Notes: generated from the sequence alone by a model not told the origin. A DNA stretch of 64,000 nucleotides from Sphingomonas psychrotolerans (GCF_002796605.1 NZ_CP024923.1:4818991-4882990); one strand, 5' to 3'; shown: positions 16,674 to 26,643, counted from the stretch's first letter. Translations and numbers: made by a program.

Positions 16674-18874
16674 GCTTTCTCTGCGCGGTCAGTATCACCG
16701 CCATAGGTGTAGGCCTGCTCATAGCTGTAGCCATAGCCATAGCCAGCCTTCTTGACGTTGAACTTGGTGAGAGCGCCGCCAACGACGTGGCCGTTGGCAT
16801 CCTGCAGGCGGCGAAGGGCCTGGCGGGCCATCGCCACACGGGTAGAACCGGCCTCGATCACGAATACCGTGCCTTCGGTCGAGTTGGCGATCAGCGGCGC
16901 ATCGGCCAGGCCCAGTACCGGCGGACCGTCGATCACGACATAGGTCGCACGCTCGAGGAGCTTCTGCAGCACCTGTTTCATATGGTCGCCGTAGAGCAAT
17001 TCTGCGGGGCTAGGGGGCAGCGGGCCCGACGTCACTACCATCAGACCAGGCACGCCGCTGTCCTGAATGACGTCGGCGACTTCCTTGTCGTTGGAGAGCA
17101 GGTTGCTCAGCCCGGCATTGTTCGGAAGCTGCAGCGAGCGGTGCACCGACGGTTTGCGCATATCGGCATCGACGAGAATGGTCGCTGCGCCGAGGTGGGC
17201 AAGGTTCCGTGCGATCGACAGCGCCGTCGTCGACTTGCCTTCCGATGCGCGCGAACTGGTGACCAGAAGTGTTTTCGGAGCCCCGCCATTCGTCGTGAAC
17301 TGAAGATTCGTGAGCAGCGAGTAATAGGCTTCGGAAACCGCTGACTTCTTGTCCGCGAGTTCATCGAGCACGCTACCCGAAGCGAGCGGGACGCTGCCGA
17401 GCAGCGGAATCCCTATCTTCTGCTCATATTCTTGCGGGGCGATGACCGAACTGTCGAGCTGGTCGAGGCCGAAGGCGAGGCCGATGCCCAGCGCAGTGCC
17501 GACAAGCAGTCCGACGAGCACATTGAAAATGGGCCGCGGACGATAAGGTGACTTGGTGATCTGGGCTTGGTCGACAACCGATACGTTGTTCGTGCCAATG
17601 CCGCCGGCGACGCCGATCTCCTTGTAACGCTGAAGAAGGCCATCGTAGAGCGCGCGGTTGGTATCGATCTCGCGCTGGTAGATCGCGTATTGGATGCTTC
17701 GGCTACGCAGGTCGAGGACCGACGCTTTGAGCATCTCCACTCGGGCCTTGAGCAGGTTCTCGCGCTTGAGCGCAGATTGATATTCGACGGACACCGAACG
17801 GGTGAGCTGCTCGGCAGTCGCGCGAAGCTGCTTGTCGAGCTCGCCGATCTGCGAGCGCAGCGACATCATTTCCGGATAGTCTGGCTTGAACGTCTCCAGG
17901 CCGCGCGAATACTCGGCGCTGAGATTGGCCCGATTGCGCATCAGTTCAGAGATCGCGGTGTTGGCCAGAACCTCGGGCCGGGTGAGGGGTGCGCTGCGGA
18001 CCGAGGTTAATTTGCTTTCCGCGGCGATCCGGTTGCCGGTCGCCACAGCGAGCTCGCTGTTCAATGCGGTCAGGTCCGCGGCAACGATCGAGCGATCGCT
18101 GGTGCCACTGGCCGAACTCGCGCTGCCGGTACCCTTGTCGTCAATGGTGATGATGCCCTGCTGGCTTGCATAGGCGACAAGGTCGCGCTCGGACTTTTCG
18201 AGCTTGGCGCGGACTTGCTGGAGACGCGATTCAAGAAAATCGCGAGCATAGGCCGATGCCTGGAAACGGCGGTCCAGATTGGACTGGATGAAGGCTTCGC
18301 CGATGGTGTTGGCAACCCGGGCGGCGAGATCTGGATCAGGGTTGTTGAAGTGAATGCGAACAAGGCTCGAACCGCGAATTGGCTCGATCGTCAGGTTGGC
18401 CTGCACCCGCCCGATGGCGGCATCCTCTCGCGCCTGATTCTCGCGCTGCCTCGATCGCGCATCCCGTTGCGCGGTTTCCGGCACGGCAGTCTCGTCAAGA
18501 AATTTGTCGTTCCGGGCAAGGCCTAGCGTGCGCACCACGCGCTCCGCGAGGCCGCGACTTCCCAGCAGGCCATATTGGGTCTGATAAAATTCCTGATCGA
18601 GCGCGAAGCTGTTCTGCTCGACACCCGCGATGCCAAGGGGATTGGTGTTGTTGCGTGAAATCTCGACCGTGGTGGTGCTGCGATAGATCGGAGTGGACAG
18701 CAGCGTTACGAGCACGGCGATCGCGACGCAGGCGACGATGGTGCCCATTACGAGCCAGCGCCACTTGAGCACGGTGCGCCAATAATTGAGCACGGTCTCG
18801 GTGTCGAAACGTGCACCAGTTTGGCCGCTCGCGGCCGGCGCGACCGGCACGAGTTCGCGCGAATTGAAGTTCAC
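16670..18874 (-). CDS. Wzc-like polysaccharide co-polymerase with tyrosine autokinase domain
   Basis: 734 aa inner-membrane protein. An N-terminal Wzz domain with TM1 (about 40-60) and a long periplasmic coiled-coil region (200-430) lead to TM2 around 470-490. The cytoplasmic BY-kinase has Walker A SRASEGKSTTALS, Walker A' ATILVDADMRKP and Walker B TYVVIDGPPVLG. The C-terminus is a Tyr cluster (YGYGYSYEQAYTYGG), the autophosphorylation tail. It should control chain length and export with the Wza-like protein encoded just upstream. Both halves are fused, as in proteobacterial Wzc. Confidence 0.95.
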   Translation of the reverse strand: MNFNSRELVPVAPAASGQTGARFDTETVLNYWRTVLKWRWLVMGTIVACVAIAVLVTLLSTPIYRSTTTVEISRNNTNPLGIAGVEQNSFALDQEFYQTQYGLLGSRGLAERVVRTLGLARNDKFLDETAVPETAQRDARSRQRENQAREDAAIGRVQANLTIEPIRGSSLVRIHFNNPDPDLAARVANTIGEAFIQSNLDRRFQASAYARDFLESRLQQVRAKLEKSERDLVAYASQQGIITIDDKGTGSASSASGTSDRSIVAADLTALNSELAVATGNRIAAESKLTSVRSAPLTRPEVLANTAISELMRNRANLSAEYSRGLETFKPDYPEMMSLRSQIGELDKQLRATAEQLTRSVSVEYQSALKRENLLKARVEMLKASVLDLRSRSIQYAIYQREIDTNRALYDGLLQRYKEIGVAGGIGTNNVSVVDQAQITKSPYRPRPIFNVLVGLLVGTALGIGLAFGLDQLDSSVIAPQEYEQKIGIPLLGSVPLASGSVLDELADKKSAVSEAYYSLLTNLQFTTNGGAPKTLLVTSSRASEGKSTTALSIARNLAHLGAATILVDADMRKPSVHRSLQLPNNAGLSNLLSNDKEVADVIQDSGVPGLMVVTSGPLPPSPAELLYGDHMKQVLQKLLERATYVVIDGPPVLGLADAPLIANSTEGTVFVIEAGSTRVAMARQALRRLQDANGHVVGGALTKFNVKKAGYGYGYSYEQAYTYGGDTDRAEKA

Positions 18875-18886
18875 GGCGATATCCTG

Positions 18887-19579
18887 TTAGCCGAAGGGAC
18901 GGAAAATCGCCACGAGCGGCAGAGTGGTGATGAGGTCGCGGAACAACCTGCGGTTGTTCGCCGAACCAACTATGATGATATCGCTACCGAATATCTCGGG
19001 ATCCGGCTGCGCACCACGATATATCTTCTTGAGACTGAATACGGCGGCCTGGCGCTGGCTGTTGATCGTCCGGAAGACGGCGATCTCGTCCAGCTGAGCG
19101 TCCTCGTTGGTTCCCTTGGCCAAGGCCACGGCGCCCATCAGGGTCATTCGGCCGGTGACCGGGAAAACCCCCGGTTCGCGCACCGCGCCGTCCACCGTGA
19201 CGAGCTGGCTCTTGGTTTCGAGCACGTTCACGGTAACCTGCGGATTGCGCAGATATCGGGTGCCAAGCTGAAGGGTGATGTCGGAGGCGACTTGATCAGG
19301 CGTCTTTCCCGCGGCGCGCACGAAACCGATCAAGGGCATCGAGAAGTCGCCATTGGCATTCACTTCGCTCTCGCGGCCGAGATCCTTGACGCCCAGCACG
19401 ATGACCTGGAGCTTGTCGAATGGGCCGATCACATAAGCGCGGCTCGGCTGGCTCGCGATGGAATCGGGCGCGGGGAAGTTCGCGGGCGAGCTCTGCGCCG
19501 GAATGCTGGCGCCGGAATAGCAACCCGAAAGCAACGCAAACAAAGGGGTCACGAACAGCGCGCAGCGGCGAGAGATCAT
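18887..19579 (-). CDS. Polysaccharide export lipoprotein, Wza/GfcE family
   Basis: About 230 aa. A lipoprotein signal (MISRRCALFVTPLFALLSGC) fits a start at 19579; the frame is open to 19609. The Poly_export domain begins with YVIGPFDKLQVIVLGVKDLGRESEVNANGDFSMPLIGFV, followed by SLBB-like segments (VNVLETKSQLVTVDGAVREPGVFPV). It is expected to form the outer-membrane secretion channel. It lies 12 bases upstream of the Wzc-like gene in the same leftward operon. Confidence 0.94.
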   Translation of the reverse strand: MISRRCALFVTPLFALLSGCYSGASIPAQSSPANFPAPDSIASQPSRAYVIGPFDKLQVIVLGVKDLGRESEVNANGDFSMPLIGFVRAAGKTPDQVASDITLQLGTRYLRNPQVTVNVLETKSQLVTVDGAVREPGVFPVTGRMTLMGAVALAKGTNEDAQLDEIAVFRTINSQRQAAVFSLKKIYRGAQPDPEIFGSDIIIVGSANNRRLFRDLITTLPLVAIFRPFG

Positions 19580-19666
19580 ATTAACGCCCATGGATATTTC
19601 ATATTCCAATTGCCTGACATAGCTGCCGCAGGCCCCTTTTTCGCGTAAGCGCCTCTATCTCCCAAG

Positions 19667-21022
19667 TCAATCCGATAGGGCCCCGCGGCGGGCTCTGCGA
19701 GCCACCGGGGGAAGCAGCAATCCGGTTGCGAGTGCCAGCACGCATGCGAGTGCCGGCGTCCGCAGCGGATAGTCGAAGATCGAGTGCGCGAACAGGATTG
19801 CGACGGCGAGAAGCGCGGCGACGGCCAGCTCCGCCTCGGGGCGCTTCTGACGGCGCGCCGCCGCCGCTCGAACGGCCGTGCGCGCATACCAGATCAGGGC
19901 AGCGAGGAGGAGCAGGAATGCGGGAAGTCCTCCCTCGATGATCAACTCTATCAGGTCGTTGTGCGCATGGTTCAGATAGGTGGGGCGAAGGATGTCGACG
20001 TTCTCGTAACCGCGATACACGACGTCGAAAGTGCCGAAACCCGAACCGGCGGGGAAAACGGCGCGCGCCATGCCGGCGAGGTCGTTCAGCACGAGAAAGC
20101 GCAGGTCTTCCGCAGGCGACGCTTCTGCGAAACGCGAGAGCACGAGCGGGAAGAGGCCGAGCGCAATGACGGTGAGCAGCACGGCCCCGACAATTACCCC
20201 GACACGCACGCGCCAGCTCAAACGTCGCAGCCGGCCACCGTGATAGGCAAGGATCGAAACCAGCGTCGCTCCCAGTGCAAGCACGATGCCCGAGCGTGAG
20301 GCGGTTGCCGCGATGCTGATGAACAATATGCAAACCGCGCCGGCGGCCAAAAGACCTCGACTCGATCCCGGCAACTTGGCGGACGGGGTGGCGGCCCACC
20401 ATAATAGGAAAGGGATCGCGCAGGCCATCAGGCTGGCACTGTGATTTCGATTGGCAAACAGGCCCACCGCCGAATCGCGATTGGTGACAGCATAAAGGCG
20501 CAGCGGACTCTCTTCGCCCATCGCTAGCTGCAGCATCCCGAAGACGCCGTTTATCAAGGCGATCGCAATCAGTAGATAGATCAGCCGGCGGCGCCAGGTC
20601 AAACCGACCAGCGGCAAGGACATCAGCAAGGCCAGCGGGGGAAGCAGAGACAGCAACGTGTTGAATGTGCCAGGCGGGTGCATCGACAGCGGCATCCATG
20701 GGTGTGGATTGGGAAGCTGGCTGAAGATGTCGACTTCGAGCTGTCTGCCGGGCAAGGAACTCCAGACGCCGAACGGCAAAGGTACGAGCTGGAGCGCCAC
20801 CAGAGCCACGAGGATGAAAGCGGGCCAATGCCGCCCGAGGGATCTGAATGAGTCCTGCCGCGCGACCAGCACGACCAAAACCCCGATCGCTACGAGGCGG
20901 ACGAGAAGCGTGGACAGAACCTCGAGGCGCGCAGCGCCACCAAGGATGAGGGCTACGGCGAGCAGCCCTCCGGCAATGGGTCCGAATTCAAGTCCGGATT
21001 TTGTATCGGCGGATTTCGACAT
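19667..21022 (-). CDS. O-antigen ligase/polymerase family membrane protein
   Basis: About 451 aa with 10-12 hydrophobic segments. The Wzy_C/O-antigen ligase core is visible as FANRNHSASLMACAIPFLLWW and, in the large periplasmic loop, GSGFGTFDVVYRGYE...YLNHAHNDLIELIIEGGLPAFLLLL, the NHAHNDxxE motif of the family. It may be the polysaccharide polymerase or a ligase. A second, unrelated polymerase-type protein lies at 28349-29599. I chose ATG 21022 (MSKSADTKSG); the frame is open to 21070. Confidence 0.92.
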   Translation of the reverse strand: MSKSADTKSGLEFGPIAGGLLAVALILGGAARLEVLSTLLVRLVAIGVLVVLVARQDSFRSLGRHWPAFILVALVALQLVPLPFGVWSSLPGRQLEVDIFSQLPNPHPWMPLSMHPPGTFNTLLSLLPPLALLMSLPLVGLTWRRRLIYLLIAIALINGVFGMLQLAMGEESPLRLYAVTNRDSAVGLFANRNHSASLMACAIPFLLWWAATPSAKLPGSSRGLLAAGAVCILFISIAATASRSGIVLALGATLVSILAYHGGRLRRLSWRVRVGVIVGAVLLTVIALGLFPLVLSRFAEASPAEDLRFLVLNDLAGMARAVFPAGSGFGTFDVVYRGYENVDILRPTYLNHAHNDLIELIIEGGLPAFLLLLAALIWYARTAVRAAAARRQKRPEAELAVAALLAVAILFAHSIFDYPLRTPALACVLALATGLLLPPVARRARRGALSD

Positions 21023-21212
21023 GGTTCCTCTTCCCACCTGACAGTCGCAATCCGCCGCGCAGCCGATCATGGCTTGGCGACGGTTAGCAGTTTTCGCATG
21101 GGGATTTCGCGCGACCGGAATAGGTCCGTGAATTCCGACAGGTGCGTGTCGCGAGTCGATAGTTGATCTCGCAATAAGGGCAAAGCGCTAATCTGCGCTG
21201 TTCGTCGCGCGC

Positions 21213-22886
21213 TTATTTGGCAGGGGAAGGCTCGAAGCCGAAGAGCGCGATGGTAACAGACAGACCGCGCGGGATACGACGCATCTGGTCCGTCGGATTG
21301 TGTGCCTGCACCACGACATGCCCGTCGCGGCCCACAGACGCGCTGAAGATCAGCGCCTCCAGTGCGTGGTCGGGCGTGGCGATCGCAACACAGGGCCCAT
21401 TCGGGGCAGTCAGCGATACGGTCGCGACAGAGGCTGCGGCGCGCGCAGGAATCGCGATGTCTCGAGCGATCAGGGTTTGCGCGCCGTCGATGGCGTGGAG
21501 CGCCGCGGTCTTATTTCCCGGCGGGGAGAGTGCCAAGGACATGCCTGCGATCCGCTCGCCATGCGTCTCAGCGCCCAAGGTCGATCGGCTAAATCTCTGT
21601 TTGCGGCTGGTGATGCGCGTTCGCGGGGACGCGATGTCGCTATCTTCCACAACCACACTCTGGCCGACGCCCCCGGTTGCGACGAAGGCGTCGCTTGGGG
21701 ACGCGCCGGTGACCTGACGGAGCGTCGTACTCGACCAGTCCGCTCCGACGTCGATCCCGCCGGTGCCCGACATGAAACAACCGTCTATCGTGGCGTCGCA
21801 TTGCGACATGCGGAGCAACGGGATCTGCGGCGCCCCCTCGCCATAGAGCATCTCTATGCGCAAAGGTCGGATTTTCTTGAGGAGAGCCTGTTCGGTTGTA
21901 CCGCGGGCGTTCTGGATCGCGGTTCCGCGGCCGATGAACAGGTTTGCCGACTTCTTCGGGGGATCGATGCAGAGATTGCGCCGATTGTCCGCGATCATGC
22001 AGCCCTCGATGCTACCGTCGTTGAAATAGCCGCTGTCGCTATCGGCGGTGAAGTCTGCGCCGTCGTAGAGGAGGCCTTCGCCGCCTGCCGACAGGATGCT
22101 GTCGCGGAGCGACCATTGATAGCAATTTGAAATCAGGATATTGGTCTCGAAGCCGTGAATGCGAACGCCCTCGACGCGCATATGGCCACTGAAGGTCGCG
22201 CGCTTGTCGGCGCGCAGCGCGAGCCCGGCGGTGGGCGCGGTGCCGCGGGCCATGAGCGTCAGGTCGGCGATCAGGCGATAACTGCCGAGCGTGAAAACCG
22301 GACCGTGATGGCCGACAACGTCGCAAAGGAGCGTCGACGATAGCAAACCTGCGCCACGCATATCGCAATCCAGGGTCAGGCTTCCACGCCCGGCGGGGCG
22401 AAGCAGAAAGCTTCCACTCGTAATCATCAGCACCGCCCCATGGCGGGTGCAATGCGCTATCGCGGCCTTGAAGGCCGGCCAAGTGTCCGTCTGACCGTCG
22501 GCGACGGCACCGAACATCTCGGGCGTGGGGAAGGCCTCCGCAAGTCGAAAAAGTCGTTTGCCCGCGCGAAACACCGACGCCGGGCGGGTCGCGAGGGCAT
22601 CGTCATCCAGCGCGGGGTCGGCAATGTACATCGCGGATCCCAGCCCGGCCCGCGCGAAGCCGGCGGTGCGCACAGCCTGTACGCCTGCCGCTAATGCAAC
22701 CTCTTGGCCCAGAGGAAAGGTCGACAGCGTCGGGATCAGGCCTTCGATGATCTGGACCGGCGGCGCCGGCTCCGGAGGTCTGGACGCGCCGATAGCGGCC
22801 AGCGGCGCGCCAATGCCGGCGAGAGCGAGTAATCCGGCACGGCGCGAGACCATTAACCGCCGCAATTCGTCTGAGATATCGGACAT
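21213..22886 (-). CDS. Secreted right-handed beta-helix protein, possible polysaccharide lyase
   Basis: 557 aa. The N-terminus carries a Tat-like signal (VSRRAGLLALAGIGAPLAAIGASRP, residues 13-37). PTPEMFGAVADGQTDTWPAFKAAIAHC around 120-146 is the pectate-lyase superfamily (PF12708-like) entry motif. The following 300 residues have beta-helix rungs with repeated short strands (GCMIADN, CDATIDGCFM). It could trim or release the polysaccharide made by the surrounding genes, as lyases encoded within EPS loci do; activity is not proven by motif. It is 45 bases downstream of rmlA. Confidence 0.8.
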   Translation of the reverse strand: MSDISDELRRLMVSRRAGLLALAGIGAPLAAIGASRPPEPAPPVQIIEGLIPTLSTFPLGQEVALAAGVQAVRTAGFARAGLGSAMYIADPALDDDALATRPASVFRAGKRLFRLAEAFPTPEMFGAVADGQTDTWPAFKAAIAHCTRHGAVLMITSGSFLLRPAGRGSLTLDCDMRGAGLLSSTLLCDVVGHHGPVFTLGSYRLIADLTLMARGTAPTAGLALRADKRATFSGHMRVEGVRIHGFETNILISNCYQWSLRDSILSAGGEGLLYDGADFTADSDSGYFNDGSIEGCMIADNRRNLCIDPPKKSANLFIGRGTAIQNARGTTEQALLKKIRPLRIEMLYGEGAPQIPLLRMSQCDATIDGCFMSGTGGIDVGADWSSTTLRQVTGASPSDAFVATGGVGQSVVVEDSDIASPRTRITSRKQRFSRSTLGAETHGERIAGMSLALSPPGNKTAALHAIDGAQTLIARDIAIPARAAASVATVSLTAPNGPCVAIATPDHALEALIFSASVGRDGHVVVQAHNPTDQMRRIPRGLSVTIALFGFEPSPAK

Positions 22887-22931
22887 TCGTTACTCACCTC
22901 GACGATGGATCGCGGCGGCGATCGTAGGCGG

Positions 22932-23807
22932 TCACCCGTCGATCAGCGACCGCAAATAGGTCCCATAGCCGCTGTTGCGGTATCGCGCAGCGGCAGCCGC
23001 GACTTGTTCCGCATCGATCCATCCTGCCCGATAGGAAATCTCCTCCAGGCAGCCGACCTGCAGCCCCTGTCGTGCCTCGAGCATGGCGATGAACTGGCCC
23101 GCTGCGAGCAAGCTCTCAGGCGTCCCGGTGTCGAGCCACGCATAGCCCCGCCCCAACGTCTCGACATGCAGTCGGCCCTGAGCGAGATAATGCGCGATCA
23201 CGGATGTGATCTCCAGCTCGCCGCGCGGAGAGGGCTTCACCGCGGCGGCGACGTCGGGCACGTCGGAGGGGAAGAAATACAGACCCGTCGCTGCGAAATT
23301 GCTCTTCGGGACCGTGGGCTTCTCTTCGATGCTGATGACCTTGTTATCGGCATCGAACTCGACCACGCCATATTGGCTGGGCTCAGCGACATGATAGGCA
23401 AATATCGATGCCGCGTCGCGCCTTCCATCTGATCGCTGGCCCATCTCCTGAAGGTTGTCGCCATAGAAGATGTTGTCGCCAAGGATCAGCGCCGCGGGAG
23501 CGCCATTGAGGAACTCACGTCCCAGAATGAAGGCCTGCGCCAATCCATCGGGGCGCGGTTGCGCGACATACTCGATCCGTATCCCCAGCGCGGAGCCATT
23601 TCCAAGCAGGGCACGAAAGCTGGGGAGCTGATCCGGGGTGGAGATGATCAAGATCTCGCTCAGGCCAGACAGCATCAGCACGCTGAGCGGATAGAAGATC
23701 ATGGGCTTGTCGTAGACGGGAAGCAGTTGCTTCGACACCGTCAGCGTAAGAGGATGGAGCCTGCTGCCGGTGCCACCGGCAAGAATGATGCCCTTGCGCG
23801 TTTTCAT
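22932..23807 (-). CDS. rmlA: Glucose-1-phosphate thymidylyltransferase
   Basis: 291 aa, standard length. GIILAGGTGSRLHPLTLTVSKQLLPVYDKPMIFYPLSVLM is the nucleotidyl-transfer signature. ALILGDNIFYGDNL, VSIEEKP-type IEEKPTVPKSNFAATGLYFF and GYAWLDTGTPESLL follow. It makes dTDP-glucose from dTTP and glucose-1-phosphate. ATG overlaps the rmlB stop by 4 bases. No rmlC or rmlD is present in the window, so the dTDP sugar may be diverted to another deoxysugar. Confidence 0.97.
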   Translation of the reverse strand: MKTRKGIILAGGTGSRLHPLTLTVSKQLLPVYDKPMIFYPLSVLMLSGLSEILIISTPDQLPSFRALLGNGSALGIRIEYVAQPRPDGLAQAFILGREFLNGAPAALILGDNIFYGDNLQEMGQRSDGRRDAASIFAYHVAEPSQYGVVEFDADNKVISIEEKPTVPKSNFAATGLYFFPSDVPDVAAAVKPSPRGELEITSVIAHYLAQGRLHVETLGRGYAWLDTGTPESLLAAGQFIAMLEARQGLQVGCLEEISYRAGWIDAEQVAAAAARYRNSGYGTYLRSLIDG

Positions 23808-24877
23808 GCGGGATTCTCGCCCTCTCTATATTGCTGGTCCAGCCAGGCCTCATGCGCTTCCGACCGCACCGCGTTTAGCCATTGCGAATTGGCCAGATAC
23901 CACTCGATGGTGGCGCGGATGCCGCTTTCCACCGTGTGCCGGGGCGACCAGCCGAGTTGGCTGGTAATCTTGCGGTTGTCGATCGCGTAGCGTCGGTCGT
24001 GTCCGGGCCGATCCTTCACGAAGGTGATCAGTTCGGCATATGAGCCGGCTGCACGGGGCTGCAGTTCGTCAAGCGCGGTGCAGATCGCGCGCACCAGATC
24101 GATATTCGCGCGTTCGTTATTGCCGCCCACATTGTACGTCTCGCCAAGCGTACCGCTGGCAAGAACGCAACGAAGCGCGTCGCAATGGTCGGAGACGTGG
24201 AGCCAATCACGTACGTTCCGGCCATCGCCGTATATCGGAAGCGGCTTTTCGGCCAGCGCGTTGGTGATCACCAGAGGAATCAGCTTCTCTGGAAACTGGC
24301 GAGGTCCGTAGTTATTGGAGCATTGCGTGGTGAGGGTAGGCAGGCCGAAGCTATGGTGCCAGGCCCGGACGAAATGGTCCGACGCGGCCTTGCTCGCCGA
24401 ATAGGGACTGTTCGGGCGATAGGCATTGCTTTCGCTGAACGCAGGTTCGTCCGCTGACAGGCTTCCATATACCTCGTCGGTGCTGACGTGCAGAAAGCGG
24501 AAACTGGCTGCCTCGTTCGACGGTAGCTGCCTGAAGAAAGTGAGAGCGCAACGGAGCAGGTTGAAAGTCCCGTCGATGTTCGTCCGCAGGAAGACGCCGG
24601 GATCGTCGAGACTGCGATCGACATGGCTCTCCGCGGCAAAATGGACCACCGCGCGCGGCCGATGCTCGACGAGAAGGTCAGACACCGCACGCTCGTCGCA
24701 GATGTCGGCGACGATCAGTTGATGGCGATCATCTCCGTCGATCGGCAGGAGCGACGCTCGCGAGCCAGCATAGGTAAGTTTGTCGAGGTTGACGATACGC
24801 TCGTCGCTCTGGGTCAGCCAGTCGAGGACGAAGTTGCTGCCAATGAAGCCGGCACCGCCGGTGACGAGAATGGTCAT
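23804..24877 (-). CDS. rmlB: dTDP-glucose 4,6-dehydratase
   Basis: 357 aa. ILVTGGAGFIGSNFVLDWL (NAD binding), FAAESHVDRSLDDPGVFLRTN, FLHVSTDEVYGSLS, YRPNSPYSASKAASDHFVRAWHHSFGLPTL (YxxxK) and CSNNYGPRQFPEKLIPLVI are all classic RmlB motifs. It gives dTDP-4-keto-6-deoxy-D-glucose. It is coupled to rmlA and lies 21 bases downstream of the methyltransferase gene. The DegT aminotransferase at 8715-9815 is a plausible next enzyme. Confidence 0.97.
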   Translation of the reverse strand: MTILVTGGAGFIGSNFVLDWLTQSDERIVNLDKLTYAGSRASLLPIDGDDRHQLIVADICDERAVSDLLVEHRPRAVVHFAAESHVDRSLDDPGVFLRTNIDGTFNLLRCALTFFRQLPSNEAASFRFLHVSTDEVYGSLSADEPAFSESNAYRPNSPYSASKAASDHFVRAWHHSFGLPTLTTQCSNNYGPRQFPEKLIPLVITNALAEKPLPIYGDGRNVRDWLHVSDHCDALRCVLASGTLGETYNVGGNNERANIDLVRAICTALDELQPRAAGSYAELITFVKDRPGHDRRYAIDNRKITSQLGWSPRHTVESGIRATIEWYLANSQWLNAVRSEAHEAWLDQQYREGENPA

Positions 24878-24898
24878 GCGCGCTCCACGCGATTGGTT

Positions 24899-25750
24899 TC
24901 AGGTAATGCCGTTCCCGATGGGGATGGCAAGAGGTGCCGTGTCGCCGCGATCGCCTCCTGCTAGCCCCAGCAGGATGTCGCGAAATTCGAAGCGGAAGAG
25001 ACGCCGGGTCCAGGTGCGGCCTTCTGGCGACGAGGTGTCGGAAACCAACGTCCAGCCTGAAAGGCGCGAAAGGATACGCTGCCTGCTCAGCAGCCACAGC
25101 GGATAGCTCGCCGGATAGATGCGGCGGGGCACGACTTGCACCGCGGCCCGGTGGTCCGGGGCTTTGGTCACGGGCGTACGTTCCAGCAGAAGGTAGGCCG
25201 ATGAAAGGCTGGCCAGCCGGTCGAGCAAGGCATCGGGATCATCGATATATTGCAGCACGCTGGAAAGCAGGATCACGTCGGGCTGCAACTGCGTGGTGGC
25301 CGCCTCTATCGTCTCCTCGAAACGGAGCGTCTCGTCGGCAAATTCCGCGGCGCCTATTCGCGCGAGCACGGGCTGCTCGACGATCGTCCATATCGCTCCT
25401 GCCGGCAGGAAGGGTCGGCAGCGACGGAAGCTGGTGCCCAACGCCCCGCCAAAGTCGAGAACGTGCAGGTGGCCACGCCTGCGCCATGCATCAAGTAAAA
25501 TCGCGACAAGCGGAAACGGCGGAGGCATATCTCTGAGCAGCACTGCGTCCTGATCGATCAAAGCGGGGTCGTCGCGCGACGCCCTGGCGGCGCGCGCGAC
25601 GTTGTCGATCAGGACGGGGTCGTCATACTGACCCGCATGTCGGCGCGCGGCGTTCCAGTCCGAAAAGGGGCCGACATAAGTGTTCGTTCCCGGATGCAGG
25701 ACCCGAAGGAATTCGCTCGCCAGCGGAGGCAGGAGATCGCGGATGTTCAT
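24899..25750 (-). CDS. TIGR04325-type putative methyltransferase
   Basis: 283 aa. LHVLDFGGALGTSFRRCRPFL is a SAM-binding motif I, and WTIVEQPVLARIGAAEFADETLRFEETIEAA, then DVILLSSVLQYIDDPDALLDRL matches the LIC12133/TIGR04325 family found in polysaccharide loci. The N-terminal YVGPFSDWNAA is also typical. It probably methylates a sugar of the repeat unit; the position is unknown. Its start overlaps the stop of the upstream glycosyltransferase by 4 bases. Confidence 0.87.
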   Translation of the reverse strand: MNIRDLLPPLASEFLRVLHPGTNTYVGPFSDWNAARRHAGQYDDPVLIDNVARAARASRDDPALIDQDAVLLRDMPPPFPLVAILLDAWRRRGHLHVLDFGGALGTSFRRCRPFLPAGAIWTIVEQPVLARIGAAEFADETLRFEETIEAATTQLQPDVILLSSVLQYIDDPDALLDRLASLSSAYLLLERTPVTKAPDHRAAVQVVPRRIYPASYPLWLLSRQRILSRLSGWTLVSDTSSPEGRTWTRRLFRFEFRDILLGLAGGDRGDTAPLAIPIGNGIT

Positions 25751-26643
25751 CGTCGCGCCTTGCGCCGCAACCAGCGTGCGGCGCGCCGCAGCGGGCTGGA
25801 GCGCAGGCTCTCTGCCATGGCGTGCCGCCCGACATCGGATTCCTCGATGGCGATGCCGCCGACAGGCAGTATCCCCTCGAAAAGCGCGGTGTCATACCGG
25901 TTTTGCTTGAGGCTATGCGTGCCGGACCCGTCATTGCCTATATTGTGAACGAGGCTCCGGCCCGGGTGCAGGGTCAGGCGGTCGGCGAGGAAGCAGGCTG
26001 CGTGCCACCGCACGGCCCAGGAATTGTTCCGCCCGGCGATCTGGTCACGGAGCATGGCGGTGAAAGGGTAGCTGCCGTCGAGGTCGAATGCGCGCGTCAG
26101 GCGACGCTCCTCCAGCTGCGCCAGAAGCTTCGAGCCATCGGGTTCATAAAGTGGCCATGCGCGGCGCCAGGTTGCCCAGCCCCAGCAATCGGCACCGCGG
26201 ATGAAAAAGGTGTCAGGCAGCGCGCGGCGGGTCGGAAAGCGCCAGCCGTGGATGCTCGCGACCCGTTCCTCCTCGGCATATTCATCGAGGGCGTCGTTCA
26301 TGTACCGCAGGAAATGTGGGGCAACCTGAAGATCATCCTCTACCACGATCACTCGATCTGAGCGCTCGAGCGCTTCTCCCACCCCGGCGACGACCGAACC
26401 GGCGAGCCCCATATTGGCGTCTCGCGAAACCGTGCGGACTTCGCGGAACCCGGTTGCCTTTGCTGCCGCCTCACGCACTGCGGCTACACCCGCTTCATCC
26501 TCGGAACCCCGCGCACCATCGCAATAAATCGTCAGAGACGATGCCGATGCCTCCGCATTACTTGCAAGTGACGCGAGCGTGCGTTGCAGGTGGTCCGCCC
26601 GTTTGAAAGCGAACAGAATGATATCGGCGGTCACGGTTTGCAA
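25747..26643 (-). CDS. Family 2-like glycosyltransferase
   Basis: 298 aa. N-terminal GT-A fold: TADIILFAFKRADHLQRTLASL, then RVIVVEDDLQVAPHFLRYMNDAL with an acidic EDD in place of DXD. HGWRFPTRR and ADCWGWATWRRAWPLY are typical of this group of polysaccharide glycosyltransferases. The start is TTG at 26643; a GTG three codons further in is an alternative. It opens the leftward operon that runs to the beta-helix protein. Confidence 0.87.
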   Translation of the reverse strand: MQTVTADIILFAFKRADHLQRTLASLASNAEASASSLTIYCDGARGSEDEAGVAAVREAAAKATGFREVRTVSRDANMGLAGSVVAGVGEALERSDRVIVVEDDLQVAPHFLRYMNDALDEYAEEERVASIHGWRFPTRRALPDTFFIRGADCWGWATWRRAWPLYEPDGSKLLAQLEERRLTRAFDLDGSYPFTAMLRDQIAGRNNSWAVRWHAACFLADRLTLHPGRSLVHNIGNDGSGTHSLKQNRYDTALFEGILPVGGIAIEESDVGRHAMAESLRSSPLRRAARWLRRKARR

